A stretch of 64,000 bases of DNA from Prostheceraeus crozeri (Eukaryota; Platyhelminthes; Polycladida; Euryleptidae): contig CAJQUW010006857.1 in assembly GCA_907163375.1 (NCBI GenBank), positions 208,501 to 272,500 of the forward strand, given 5' to 3'. Position numbers and translations under genes: made by a program. Position 1 is the first letter of the stretch. Every line of letters starts with the position of its first letter. Under the pieces are notes generated by a model. The model was not told the origin of the DNA and did no database searches. It saw only the letters and a program-made list of their open reading frames with translations. Shown here one piece after another: positions 52,415 through 63,439 of this stretch.

Positions 52415-53226
52415 TTAAAAACAACAACATATTTCAGCTATACTTTTATGATCCTCTTCATTTAGAATCTTCTTTTCTAACAGTCTTTTCAATATAGCAT
52501 GAATTTCATTGAAACTAGAATTATGTCCTTCTTTTATTGCAGATATTAAAATATTTAATCTATTTAGTAATTCTTGTGGATCATCTGGTAAAAATACAGT
52601 TGTTTCTGTTTTAAATCCTCTTCCTACTTTTACTCCCGTTGATAATAAATTTTCTAATTGTTTATAACGTCTAAGAGATCTTGCTGCACCAACTCTATCT
52701 AACATAGCTTTATATTTTATGAGATCTTCTACAGCATAATTTTTAAATCTGCTCCTCTTAAAAGATCAACAAAATTTCTATCTAAACTAGAAGGAGCTTT
52801 ATCTGGTGAAAAAATTATACCTCGAAAAGTTTGTGGAAATATTTTTTTTGTCCGAGATAAAATCTGGGTATTGTTTTTCCATCTATAAATGAAATAGAAT
52901 GTTCAAATTGCATAGATTTTGGTAATTTCTTATTGAAGTTTGATTCTAGTAATCCATAGTCATTTAATATAGATTTGTGAGCTGGATCTGTCATATTAAT
53001 TTTTTTATAATTATTTGTAAGTTATTTTTCAAGAGTTTTAAATGGTTCCATAGTTTTTTCAAAATCAGTTTTTACGTGCTCGGTTTGCTGCATTTTTTCA
53101 GACATCAAATTGAATACCAGCTTTTATCATTCTATGCTGAGTATGATTTTCTTTCATATTTTTTTGTTTTTTTAACTCATCTAGTTGTTGGATTCTTTTT
53201 TGTTTATCCGCTTTAATTTTATCCAT
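52415..53226 (-). pseudogene. Element 3 unknown conserved protein, broken
   Basis: Counterpart of 23264-24084. The C-terminal 96 codons are open and end in EICCCF instead of the hairpin-derived end in element 2. Breaks lie near 52740, 52850, 53010 and 53100. Confidence 0.8.
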
Positions 53227-53329
53227 TTTTAAAATATAATATTTGAATTTTGTGGTAACATTGAAATACAACAAAAACATTTTACTGAAAAAATTATTTT
53301 TTTTATTGCCTTGGCGTCTGACATCTTTT

Positions 53330-54013
53330 CGTTTTAAATTTTGTTTAATAAAGTTTTGCAGAAAGTTTCGCTTAAAGCTTTTAGTTCTCCTAAAAAAACT
53401 TTATCAGTTTCCTCAATAGAAGTTTTACCATCACTAGAAATCTTGCCATCCTTTTTATTGTTGTCATCAACTTTTTCTGACTGTAATTGAAATAATATTG
53501 ATTTAATTCATTAGCTATTTGATCAAATTTTTCAATCTCATCTAGCGTACTAACATTATCATCACATACTCTTTGAAAGTAGTAATGTAATTTGTCATTC
53601 ACTTCTTTAATATGTAAATGTTTAGTTTTTAATGATTTTCGTTTCTTAGTTATTAAAAATTTATCTAACATTGCGAAGTTGTAAAAACATCCGTACCTGT
53701 TAAAGCAGTAGCAACTACTGGAATTACTAAAACACCTAAAGATATAACAATTGCAAGAGCGCCTAAACTTATTGTTAAAAATATTCCAATACCTTGTGTT
53801 ACATTCTTAACTTTATCTTTCTTAAATTTTGTAATGCTCTAATCTTAATAATGATTGAGATTCCTTATCTTTCATATACCTAACTCTATCTTTTTGTTTT
53901 TCTTTATTCATCTTTTCGATGTTCAATTCAGTTATTTTTAATTGTGATAACGAAGGATATATTCTCGAAGTTCCCTCCACTTTTGAGGTTTATTCCATTT
54001 CTGAGGTTTCCAT
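53330..54013 (-). pseudogene. Element 3 membrane/coiled-coil protein, right copy, broken
   Basis: Start at 54013 inside the TIR. Stop near 53990, break near 53820; the two hydrophobic stretches near 53690-53800 and the KRKSLKTKHLHIKEV part are preserved; another shift near 53500. Confidence 0.8.
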
Positions 54014-54551
54014 TTTTAAAGAAATATTTTTCCCCTAGACTTATTTTAAATATGAATTAGAGGGTTCTTAACCTGGTTTAGACATGAAAATGATTAAAAA
54101 TTCATAAATTTAGGGATAATTGGGGTTATTTTAACTACTCCTAAAATTATCAATTTTTCTGATGCTGTGTCCTGGAACGGTCATGATTTGAGCAAGAAAA
54201 AAATCATAATCACAAATTTGAGATTCTTAACTTATCTGATGCTGTGTCCTGGAACGGTCATGATTTGAGCAAGAAAATAATTATAATTCTCAAATTTGAG
54301 ATTCTTAACTTTTATGATTTTCGGTGTCCTGGAACGGTCATGATTTTCGAGATAAAAAAATTATAATTCTCAAATTTGAGATTTTGAAAAAATTTGAAAA
54401 ATTAGGTATTTTTAAAAGAACGCCTAAATTTATGAATTTAGGTCTTCATAACCTGAAAATGACCAAAATTCTTAAATTTAGTCGTTCTTTTAAATACAAA
54501 AAAATTTGACAATTTTGTGTTCTGTCCTGGAACGATCTTCTTCCCTATACT
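54014..54551 (-). repeat. Element 3 right TIR
   Basis: Complement of 32606-33136. Iterons GTGTCCTGGAACGGTCATG near 54168, 54248 and 54325, and the terminal TGTCCTGGAACGATC near 54513. Ends CCCTATACT. Confidence 0.9.
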
Positions 54552-54557
54552 AAGAAT
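54552..54557. repeat. 6-bp target-site duplication of element 3, right (AAGAAT)
   Basis: Copy of 32600-32605. Element 1 resumes after it. Confidence 0.9.
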
Positions 54558-54814
54558 TGGCGTGTAGCAGCTGCTAAAATTGTGACAGCTGATGGGGGTG
54601 AGGCAAATCACAGACAATGGTGCATAATGCGGGTTGTGAAATCTCATTCACACTATAAGAACGAAAGAACAAATACAATCTAAACACAATAGACATATGA
54701 GAGAGAGAGAGATAGAGAGGATAAATGAATAAATGAATGTGCATTTCTATTCATTTTGGTTTCCATAACAATCATTCATGCGACATTATTTTGAATGGAA
54801 AAATACACCGACTG

Positions 54815-54905
54815 TCGAACCATGTCGGCGCTTTCATCGACAACTATGTCGGCGCTTTTATCGACAACCATGTCGGCACTTTTATCGACAGCCATGTCGA
54901 CAAAC
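54815..54905. repeat. 27-bp minisatellite (ATGTCGGCGCTTTTATCGAC)
   Basis: Three to four tandem units with single-base differences. Confidence 0.85.
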
Positions 54906-55080
54906 ATTCTGACACATTTTCTGACACTTTTTCTGGCTCCCAGAACGGTTTTAGTGTAAATTTCCATTAGCGTTCAAGGTCATTCTATTAAAAGCATACG
55001 GGAATTATTCTCATTGAAGACAAACAATTGTTTTAAAGAATGCATGTCATTGTGAATACAATATTCCTGTAACAGACAGG

Positions 55081-55083
<3 letters not shown>

Positions 55084-55144
<61 letters not shown>
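55084..55144. repeat. (GA)n microsatellite
   Basis: About 30 uninterrupted AG dinucleotides. Confidence 0.97.
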
Positions 55145-55148
<4 letters not shown>

Positions 55149-55352
55149 CCCGCTGCTCCGTAGAAGTTATAATTGTGTTGTCCAACCAAACAATGTCATG
55201 TCATGATATACATATCATATAACACGGATCAACAAAGACAATGAATAGACATCAGATCACTCAGTCAATTAGCATCATCATGAGAACAATTGTCAAGTGC
55301 GATTGTCAGTTATGTCAATGAGTAAGAAGAAAGAGATCTCATCACGAGCAAT

Positions 55353-55633
55353 TTCAATACCATGTGTTACATTCTTAACTTTAGACCATCTCTTTCTTAT
55401 TTTTTTATTATGCTCTAATCTTAATAATGATTGAGATTCCTCAACTTTCATATAACGCACTCTATCTTTGTGTTTTTCGATGTTCATCTTTTCGATGGTC
55501 AATTCAGTTATTTTTAATTGAGATAACGAAGGATATATTCTTGCGGTTTCATCCATTTTCGTCGTTGCCGTCCCCGTCGAGGTTCCTTCCATTTTCGTCC
55601 CCGTTGAGGTTTCTCCATTTTTGAGGTTTCCAT
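55353..55633 (-). pseudogene. Element 1 membrane protein gene, 5' part
   Basis: Starts at 55633 in the TIR. An internal duplication of the GTSTG...KM part shifts the frame; then ARIYPSLSQLKITEL and KHKDRVRYMK as in other copies, to VKNVTHG, after which cargo begins. Mirror of 33146-33375. Confidence 0.75.
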
Positions 55634-56283
55634 TTTTAAAGAAATATTTTTCCCTTAGACTTATTTTAAATATGAATTAGAGGGTTCTTAACCTGATTTG
55701 GACATAAAAATGATTAAAAATTCATAAATTTAGGGATAATTGGGGTTATTTTAACTACTTCTAAAATTACCAATTTTTCTGATGCTGTGTCCTGGAACGG
55801 TCATGATTTGAGCAAGAAAAAAATCATAATCACAAATTTGAGATTCTTAACTTATCTGATGTTGTGTCCAGGAACGGTCATGATTTCAGCAAGAAAATAA
55901 TTATAATTCTCAAATTTGAGATTCTTAACTTTTATGATTTTCGGTGTCCTGGAACGGTCATGATTTTCGAGATAAAAAAATTATAATTCTCAAATTTGAG
56001 ATTTTGAAAAAATTTGAAAAATTAGGTATTTTTAAAAGAACGCCTAAATTTATGAATTTAGGTCTTCATAACCTGAAAATGACCAAAATTCTTAAATTTA
56101 GTCGTTCTTTTAAATACGAAAAAATTTGAGAATTTGGGTATTTTTAGAAACGCCTAAATTTAAGAATTTTGGTCTTCATAACCTGAAAAAATGACCAAAA
56201 TTCTTAAATTTAGTCGTCCTTTTAAATACGAAAAAATTTGAGAATTTTGTGTTCTGTCCTGGAACGATCTTCTTCCGTATACT
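55634..56283 (-). repeat. Element 1 right TIR, with an internal duplication
   Basis: Matches the element 3 TIR closely and ends TTCCGTATACT. Iterons near 55788, 55868, 55945 and terminal at 56254. A unit of about 115 bp containing CCTAAATTTAAGAATTTTGG (56110-56235) is an extra copy compared with element 3. Confidence 0.88.
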
Positions 56284-57840
56284 TCGTACTGCCGAGGCCT
56301 CAAGACGACCGAGGTTGTAGGGATCATTGAATATGCTTCAAAAAGCTAGGCATGATTATTATTGTAGTGAATGCGTGCTATGATTCATGTACGTACATGT
56401 AAGAGCATTTGGAAGTTTCTGTCTACATACATAGTGGTTTTTGATTCAGTAGACGGCAACAATTACGATGATTGCCGGCTTTGTGATAGCATCAATGAAA
56501 TAATACCTCATAGCATTCACTTCAATAGCAATTGAAAGCTAATCATAAAGTTATCTACCTATAATAGAGATGGCACAACAGTGAGATGAGCAGCATTCTG
56601 CTGAAATGCAGCAATTCTCGTTAGAGATATGGTGTTATGAGTATGCGACAAGTCGACAAGCCAATTAGCTAATAAAACAGCACATGCCGACTGCATGGAA
56701 GCGGTTTCATAGATCGGTCCGATATCTGGGATTCTTAAAACTCATACATCGAGACGCAATGTCAGTTTGACAGAAAAATTTGGCGACAATTCGGCTACAC
56801 CCACAGAGTTAGATTGTTTAACCTATCACTATGCTAGAAGTGCAAATTGATTCAAACCAATGGCACATGGAGGAACTTATTAATTGGGCAAAACTAAATT
56901 TTCTATGCCTTTCCGAGATGGGAAAAATATCGTGCGCCACTTGCGGATTGCTGTGAATTCGTTCAAAGTGCTTTGATCGCTACGATTCCTTCAGATTCGA
57001 AGAATTCAGAACATTGCGCAAAAAGTTTCTCGATAATGTTGGGCCCTCCGATCATTACTAAAGAAGTTAGTAGCCCACGAAAAAACGTTCACAAACCTCT
57101 CTGTAGAACTTGACATCGACTGTGTCTTTTGGCTGTGTGATCCGGTTGATAACAGTCACTGAAGCTTCCCACAATTTGGCGTATTTAATGTTGAGTTGGC
57201 TGCTTATTGTTCAATTGCTATGGTATTACGTCAGCAGATTGTGCCATTTTATTAACTTTACATGTTCCAATACCTCCTTTCTAGTCAAACAGTAGAAGAG
57301 ACGACCTGTCTAATTCAGTGGTTGCACCACTATCGATTGAACTCGCGCCTCGCGCTCGTGGTGTGAAATTTAATTGCTGCCTTGATTGCTATCAGTAGAT
57401 AATTGGAATCTGGTAATTGATTGGGGAAATATTTCGATGGCTGCTTTACTTGCAATGCTATCGATCACGTTCACCATCGTGAGACAAACATTGCACCTTC
57501 AGTGATTTATTTATATGCAAGGAAAACATCAGTCACAGACTGATCACTGTCTGGATTCTGATCAGCAGCTATTCAGTGCTCAACCTTGGCATCTCTATAT
57601 TTTAATGCTTTTCTCATGGCTGTTATTTAACTATGTATTGTGTTCTGTTATCAGACACATGTATTCACTTGTTTCAATAATTGGTTATGAACATGGCATG
57701 AACTTCAGTAAAGCCATTTATCAATACCTGCATTCAATCAAGAATGTAGTTACATATGCATGGATCTACACTGTAAATCGCCGAATACAAAAATTACATG
57801 CAAACACATAAGTAGTAAGCACATTCTAGACGCAAGGATA
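56284..57840. other. Host DNA, no gene recognised
   Basis: Less AT-extreme than the Polintons. Short open frames (57110-57295, 57515-57811) show no domain; no splice-supported model is proposed. Confidence 0.45.
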
Positions 57841-57849
57841 AAATGTGAA

Positions 57850-58620
57850 ATGCTGACTCAGCCCCCACCCCCACCCCACCCCAACCCTTTGGAAGGAAGG
57901 TGAGGGAGTTCGTCAAGGATGTGCTGGGAGGAATGGGTCCGTGAGGAGGAAACGGGTCCCCCACCCCCATCCCCATCCCCTCCTGTCACACTTCCACCTT
58001 TGGTTGTAGAGATGGTAGAAAGTCGTGCCATAGCTCATTTGAAAGCTGAGAATGAGAAAAAGGCAGTGAAAAGCTCAGTTTGGACTCATTTTCTTGGGTT
58101 TAGGGAGGAAAATGGCAGGAAACTGTCAGAGTTGGAAAAAGTCAGGTTTTGGAGGTTTTGGGATGAGAAAAGTCGTTTTTCGGGCAGAAGGAGTGCTTGG
58201 ATGGGAAAATAGAGTCGAAATTCGGACGTTTTGGTCAAAGTTGGGTCTAGGAACGTCTTCCTAACTCAATCGGAGAGAAAAAGTTCTGACCCCCACCCCC
58301 CCTTGACACCCCCACCCCCTCCTGTCACACTTCCACCTTTGGTTGTAGAGATGTTAGAAAGTCGTGCAATAGCTCGTTTGAAAGCTAAGAGTGAGACAAA
58401 TTCAGTGGAAAACATGGCTTGTTCGTATCTGCCTTCGTTTAGATGTGATGCGTCATTTAAGATTTTGGGACATTGGCGAAAAACGACAGAGTTAGAATGT
58501 TTATGAAAATCGCTCTAGCGGGTGAAGCAAGCGTCGGACGGGCAAACAGAGACCAGATTTGGAATCAGCGTCAAATTTGAGACAAATGATGTTTTGACCC
58601 CCACCCCCTCTTATCGATTG
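57850..58620. repeat. C-rich runs with a duplicated segment (two to three copies)
   Basis: TCCTGTCACACTTCCACCTT and the following TTGGTTGTAGAGATG...GAAAGTCGTGC...TTTGAAAGCT occur at about 57975-58055 and 58320-58385, each preceded by a CCCCCACCCC run. A third C-rich run is at 58598. This is a diverged tandem duplication of about 345 bp. Confidence 0.8.
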
Positions 58621-58633
58621 CATATTCACAGGG

Positions 58634-58641
58634 TATATAAG
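58634..58641 (+). promoter_or_regulatory. Candidate TATA box (TATATAAG)
   Basis: GGGTATATAAGAATGGG stands about 30 bp upstream of TTTCACTAAG, a plausible transcription start. It is followed by CTACAG|GTAAGT at 58689, a textbook 5' splice site. The short first exon would be non-coding. Confidence 0.4.
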
Positions 58642-59039
58642 AATGGGATCGGGAGAGGAATTTCACTAAGTTGAGAAACTGACTACAGGTAAGTCGTTTC
58701 TCTTGAGTTCCGATATCGGACTTCTGACTTTCCATTGCTGATATCAGCTAAGGTGTCAGACTTATAGGTTAGTCAGTATAGCATGACTGACCATTTGATG
58801 ATAGTAGGCCGAAATCTTCAAACGGCTATAACTTTGCTTCTACAAGTCCTTTAGACTTGATTCAAAAAACATTCGACAGCTCTTGCTGTGCTGTAGGTGA
58901 CAGACTACTTATAAACGTTTTATGAGTATTACTAAAATACTGAAATATTTAAATTCATATTTAATGATAATAATTAAAATTTTTGAATAAAAAGCAGTCG
59001 TTTATTAGTCTCTGTGACTTGGGTCGTTTCCTCTTGTAA

Positions 59040-59420
59040 ATAACTCCACCGGTTTTCATGTCTGAGCCACATATGGACTAAGCAGCTTTTCACTGAAAAC
59101 GAGCAAGACACGGAGTTTTGCTGTAATATTCCACTGACAGGTTGTTCCTTCGGGACGGCGGACGATGCCGTAGTGATAAGTGTGGCAAGGGAGTGTGTCA
59201 TAGTTTAGACCGAAACCGCTGGGGCAACTCATGTCTCATGTTGGGCATTTGACACAGTTCTCAACGTAGCACTTTGAACGCCAATCGGTTGAGTCTTAGC
59301 TATCTTGTCATGGGTGGCCTCTAAACATCTCCATTGCAAAACGCTGGTGAATCACGGCTTGCTATCAAGCTGATCAAAGTCTGTCCACCTCTTACCAACT
59401 CCACCGGTTTTCATGTCTGG
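59040..59420. repeat. Diverged direct repeat (AACTCCACCGGTTTTCATGT)
   Basis: AACTCCACCGGTTTTCATGTCTG occurs at 59041 and 59397, 356 bp apart, in similar contexts. No gene recognised around it. Confidence 0.7.
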
Positions 59421-59669
59421 CGATCAAGTCATGGACGGTACACGATTTTCGGTGTGATACTTCCTGTGGGTGATTTCGAGACAGCGGTGAAGTCCGTAGC
59501 TGCACGGGACGTGGGCAATGGTAATCCTTGTGAAACCTCTCTGCGTCATGTTTGCAATTTTTCGTCTCCGTGATAGAGACAAGCAGAACTGATGAATGGA
59601 ATGAAGGGAGGACATTCATGCGCCACACGCAACACATCACAGACTTCTCTCTTTGCTAGTGAACAAGCT

Positions 59670-60770
59670 CTTGTCAGTGTCGTCAGAAACTTTATCATGT
59701 CGTACAAAAGTTTTATTGCAACACAGGTTGATGTATAGTTAGAAAGTTTGATCATCAACGGTTTATTCATAAGTCTAGTCAGAAACTGTATCATGGTTTG
59801 CAAAAGTTTTATTTCAACACAGGTTGATGTATAGTTAGAAAGTTTGATCATGACGTTTATTCGTAAGTCTAGTCAGAAAGTGTATCATGGTTTGTAAAAG
59901 CAAAGTCTAGTATAGTCAAATATTTTTACTGTAACACAGGTTGATGATGTATAGTTAGTCAAGTTTGATCATCAACGTTGTATTCGTAAGTCTAGTCAGA
60001 AACTTTATCATGTTGTACAAAGGTTTTATTGCAACACATGTTTGTGAAAATAAAATTTGATCATTGAAGTTTTGCGAAACACAAGTGTCATGAAATGCAA
60101 GCGTTAGTGTAGTCAACTAGTATTACTGCGACACATGTTTGTGAAAATAAAGTTTGATCATTGACGTTTTTTATTCGTAAGTCTAGTCAGAAACTGTAAC
60201 ATGGTTTGTAAAAGCAAAGTTAGTGTAGTCAAGTAGTTTTACTGTGACACACGTTTGTAAAAGTAAAGTTTGATCATTGAAGTTGTATTCGTGTCATGTT
60301 TTGTAAAAAGTTTTACTGCTACACAGGTTGATGTACAGTTAGAAAGTTTGATCATGACGTTTATTCGTAAGTCTAGTCAGAAACTTCATCATGTTGTACA
60401 AAGGTTTTACTGCAGCACAGGTTGATGTATAGTTAGAAAATTTGATCATTGAAGTTGTATTCGTAAGTCTAATCAGAAAGTGTATCATGGTTTGCAAAGT
60501 TAGTGTAGTCAAGTAGTTTTACTGTGACACACGTTTGTAAAAGTAAAGTTTGATCATTGACGTTGTATTCGTAAGTCTAGTCAGAAACTTTATCATGGTT
60601 TGCAAAAGTTTTTATTGCAACACAGGTTGATGTATAGTTAGAAAAGTTTGATCATGATGTTTTATGAAACACATATGTCATGAAATGCAAGTGTTAGTGT
60701 AGTCAAATAATTTTACTACGACACACGTTTGTGAAAATAATGTTTGATCATTGACGTTGTATGACTGACC
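59670..60770. repeat. Minisatellite, about 95-130 bp diverged units
   Basis: About eight to ten copies of a unit containing GTCTAGTCAGAAACT, ATCATGGTTTG, AGTTTTATTGCAACACAGG and AGTTTGATCATTGACG. Units differ by substitutions and deletions, and some are half units. Related AGTTTTA words continue to about 61030. Confidence 0.85.
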
Positions 60771-62170
60771 GAACTCATCACAGCATTAGAAAGTTTTAGA
60801 AGGTTTTACTGCACAGTGTAGATTGTCTTGTAACTTACTTTCACAGTGTTAGAAAGTTTTATGGGAGACAGTTGCCAACTGTTTCCCTATTAGAAAATTC
60901 AAACTTCATGACTGTTAGATTCGCTTCATCAGGTTTACTAAAAGCAGTTTTCTACTGCAATGAGAGTTTAGAATGTTATATGAAAACAGTGTTCGCCACA
61001 GCACTAGAAAGTTTTTATCCTTAGTTGAGATCCGGACTGCAGTGTGTAAAATTTTTTATGTGACAGTCTTTTCACAAACGGTGAAGTGTAAATTCAGAGT
61101 GAATACATCTGTTAGGTAGTCATTAACTTTGGATGTGAAGAAAAGCGAATCTGTGTACAGAATGAATTGAATATTAGACAACGCATGCAAGTTTTTGACG
61201 ACTTGAGTGGTTGAAACCAAGTCTAAGTTTAACATGTTGGATATAAAAGTGAGATGGATAGGAATAAGTGTTGAATGTTTTATAAAACCAGATGTTGTCA
61301 CACACGTTGAGTGTGATTCCATGACATTGAATCGCCTGGGTTGTAAAGTCCATCATCCAAGGCTAGGCTCCTCTATGGTTGGATTTAGGGTTTTATATCA
61401 CATTTGTTAACCGTTCGTGTAGAATAGGTGAAGCACATGTTCGCTTAAATGCAAATGTTGAAATAAGTTTGTAAGAAGTCTTTGACAGGTTGTTGTGAAA
61501 CTTAGCGAACGTTGAAAAAAGTTTTATGAAATGTTTCTTCAGTCACACTCGTTAGCGTACCAGCTTTACTAAATGTGTTGTTTGCCTTTATCAAATTGAA
61601 TGTGTGTGTTTTGTAAATAAAGACAGCGTGTTTGCACTCTGCATCGACAGCATACAAGTATAGACATAACAACTTGTTGTTAGTCGAATGCATATGAGAT
61701 AGGAAACATTATGTGTGAGATAAAAATCAACCTGCTAGATGAAGTGAAACACAAAAGTGTCACAACTAGTTTACGGGAAATAAAGGAGAACTGTGACAAC
61801 GTTTACACTCATCATAGACAGATGAACATACAAATCTGACATTCAAATGAAAGTCGTAAACATGAACTGCGGTGTAAGAAACTTTATGTCAACAAACTTT
61901 ATGTTGATAAAACTTTCATAGATTGCAGGCGTGTTGAAAGCTGATATAAAGACCTGTAGAAACGCATAAGTCTTAGTTCAATGACTCGACCCTTGAACTC
62001 ACACAATGAATACGTCTGTGTAGAAAACTCATTTGTAGGAAACAGCATTTTCTGTGTGAATGCAGACGATGTAAACATGACATTTAACATGGCTTGCAAT
62101 AGTCAACATGCTGCCATTCAAAATGTTTATCATGAAACCTATCAGTGAAAAGCCCCTCCTGTGCCCACAA
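60771..62170. other. Host DNA, no gene recognised
   Basis: AT-rich with scattered minisatellite-like words. 61340-61445 matches 63448-63565 (see hairpin family). No open frame with a recognisable domain. Confidence 0.4.
61340..61450. repeat. Hairpin-repeat family, copy 1
   Basis: Shares AAAGTCCATCATC-AAGG, TGGATTTAGGG and TGTAGAATA-GTGA-GCA-ATGTTCGCTT with 63448-63565. Confidence 0.7.
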
Positions 62171-62208
62171 AGAATCATAAGTGCTCTCTGACGCCTGTTT
62201 GTCTCGCT

Positions 62209-62315
62209 AGCCCCTCAGCAGATAGAGTAGAACACAAAGATGAATGACAGCGCAGCAGGTGGGCAATCGTCTGTCGCGCTAGCCCCTCAGCAGATAGAGT
62301 AGAACACAAAGATGT
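62209..62315. repeat. Two-copy tandem repeat (TAGCCCCTCAGCAGATAGAG)
   Basis: A 36-bp segment ending in CACAAAGATG occurs at 62209 and 62279, 70 bp apart. Confidence 0.85.
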
Positions 62316-62667
62316 ACGCGCTCTCTCTCTGGCGCCCGTCTGCCACATGAAACAGAGATGTATCGCATCTGTCCCACGAGCAAGGATGCAGGAACGTATC
62401 GCCATCTCCGACCTCCCACCTAGCTGATTCCCACACAGCTCATTGCTATCGCGTCGAAGAGATTATCGTGGGTGGCTGAAAGGATTCTCACGTTGACAAT
62501 TCGTTACTGTACACTCCGCGCGCGCGCAAGTCACCATTTGCTGTTAAAGCATGGACACTGTCGATTTGTTTCAATTCTTCAATGTCTTGCTAGCCAGTTA
62601 CAAAAATGTGTGAGAAATATAAGGGAGACGTTCACACTCATTCATCAATTACAAGTCGTTTGAAGCA

Positions 62668-62904
62668 ATGTCTTTCGATATCGCTTTCTTTGACATGAGT
62701 CGAACCCTTGAGCTCCGCTGTGGATGCAGGGTGAAGATGGGGAAAGTCTTTCTCCTGGCTGCTTTGCAGGCAGAGAAAGGCGAAGCAATTCGCTGCCCCG
62801 TCCATCTTATTCCACATGAGCTTGTGGAGAACCCTTTATTTAGGGATATGGCGCTAGAATATCTGGCGTTGATGAGAATTCAGCGTCCGGAATACTTCGA
62901 GTAA
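62668..62904 (+). CDS. Small ORF of 78 codons, unknown; possible terminal exon
   Basis: Starts MSFDIAFFDMSR. It has a possible zinc-binding pair CGC...CPVH at residues 18-45 and an amphipathic C-terminal half (LVENPLFRDMALEYLALMRIQRP). Codon use and GC content are clearly above the surroundings, in favour of real coding. No family recognised. The stop codon lies in the loop of a perfect 12-bp hairpin (62889-62916). It could be a whole small gene or a last exon; a T-rich tract with TTGCTAG lies about 75 bp upstream. Confidence 0.4.
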   Translation: MSFDIAFFDMSRTLELRCGCRVKMGKVFLLAALQAEKGEAIRCPVHLIPHELVENPLFRDMALEYLALMRIQRPEYFE

Positions 62905-62916
62905 TCGAAGTATTCC
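62889..62916 (+). repeat. Perfect 12-bp hairpin around the stop of the 78-codon ORF
   Basis: GGAATACTTCGA, loop GTAA, TCGAAGTATTCC. The loop contains the TAA stop. It might act in RNA 3' processing or be a palindrome by chance. Confidence 0.7.
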
Positions 62917-63439
62917 ATCGGTCCTTCCGAGGGCCCGGTCACCAATTCGTTGGAGGCCACCCTATTAACAAAGAAAAGTTACAGACTGTGCCACACACAA
63001 ACACTAGATTCAAGGATCTCTATCTTTCTTAGAAAATGGAGAAGCTCTTATTAAATTCATCTGATGAGAACTCAACTTCATGACAAGGTGTCCAACACAC
63101 ATCTTCAAAGGTCTAACTGCCATGAAATCATCATGTTTAAAGTTTTAAGGCCCCTATGATAAGTAGCAAGGATCTTTTACATGATGTAAAATATAAACGT
63201 GTGTAGAGAGAGGTTTTGACCTGAAGTCATGAATTTATTTCTTCACTAAACCCTCAAATGGAAAGAGTAAGGGTGGTGGAAGAATCATCAGAGCAACATG
63301 TTGTATAGTAATGCAGGCAATGACAGCCACGGTTGGACTTACAGATTTAGCGTTTTATATAACATACATCAATGATAACTGTTGTTGTAGAGTGTATACA
63401 TGCATTTACTAACTTAGCCATTGGTGAATGACACAGCTA

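Larger units (their letters stand above)
32606..54551 (+). mobile_element. Polinton element 3, nested in element 1, carrying two LINEs
   Basis: The left terminus AGTGTAGGGAATAAGACCGTTCC pairs with the right terminus GGAACGATCTTCTTCCCTATACT, and a 6-bp duplication AAGAAT flanks both. The span is 21.9 kb, about 14.6 kb without the two LINEs. Gene order equals element 2. It is closely similar to element 1, in which it sits, and shares that element's disabling lesions, so it was probably moved by proteins from another copy. Every large gene is broken; gene X is open. Confidence 0.93.
54558..55352. other. Element 1 cargo region with simple repeats
   Basis: The DNA between protease and membrane genes of element 1, separated from the protease by element 3. 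It includes GTGTAGCAGCTG and CAATGGTGCATAATGCGGG, related to cargo sequences in elements 2 and 3. An array of three to four 27-bp units (CATGTCGGCGCTTTTATCGA) is at 54815-54905 and a GA run at 55084-55144. No intact gene is recognised; an open frame of 77 codons over the 27-bp array is probably a repeat product. Confidence 0.6.
4857..56283 (-). mobile_element. Polinton element 1: outer, left-truncated shell
   Basis: Its own parts are 4857-9057, 27032-32605 and 54552-56283; the gaps are elements 2 and 3. Joined, they give the Polinton order ATPase, polB, gene X, fibre, small virion protein, capsid, pX, PLA2-integrase, protease, cargo, membrane protein, TIR, i.e. the mirror of elements 2 and 3. 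The right end, CTTCTTCCGTATACT at 56269-56283, matches the inverted terminus of element 3. The left end is lost inside the ATPase gene, so no target duplication can be checked. All genes are damaged. Confidence 0.88.

Noticed and set aside
54737-54970. 77-codon ORF over the 27-bp minisatellite
   Set aside because: The repeat unit is a multiple of three without stops, so an open frame is expected by chance on both strands, as indeed seen.
59670-60770. Spaced repeats considered as a CRISPR-like array
   Set aside because: Units are long, diverged and contiguous with no unique spacers, in a eukaryotic context.
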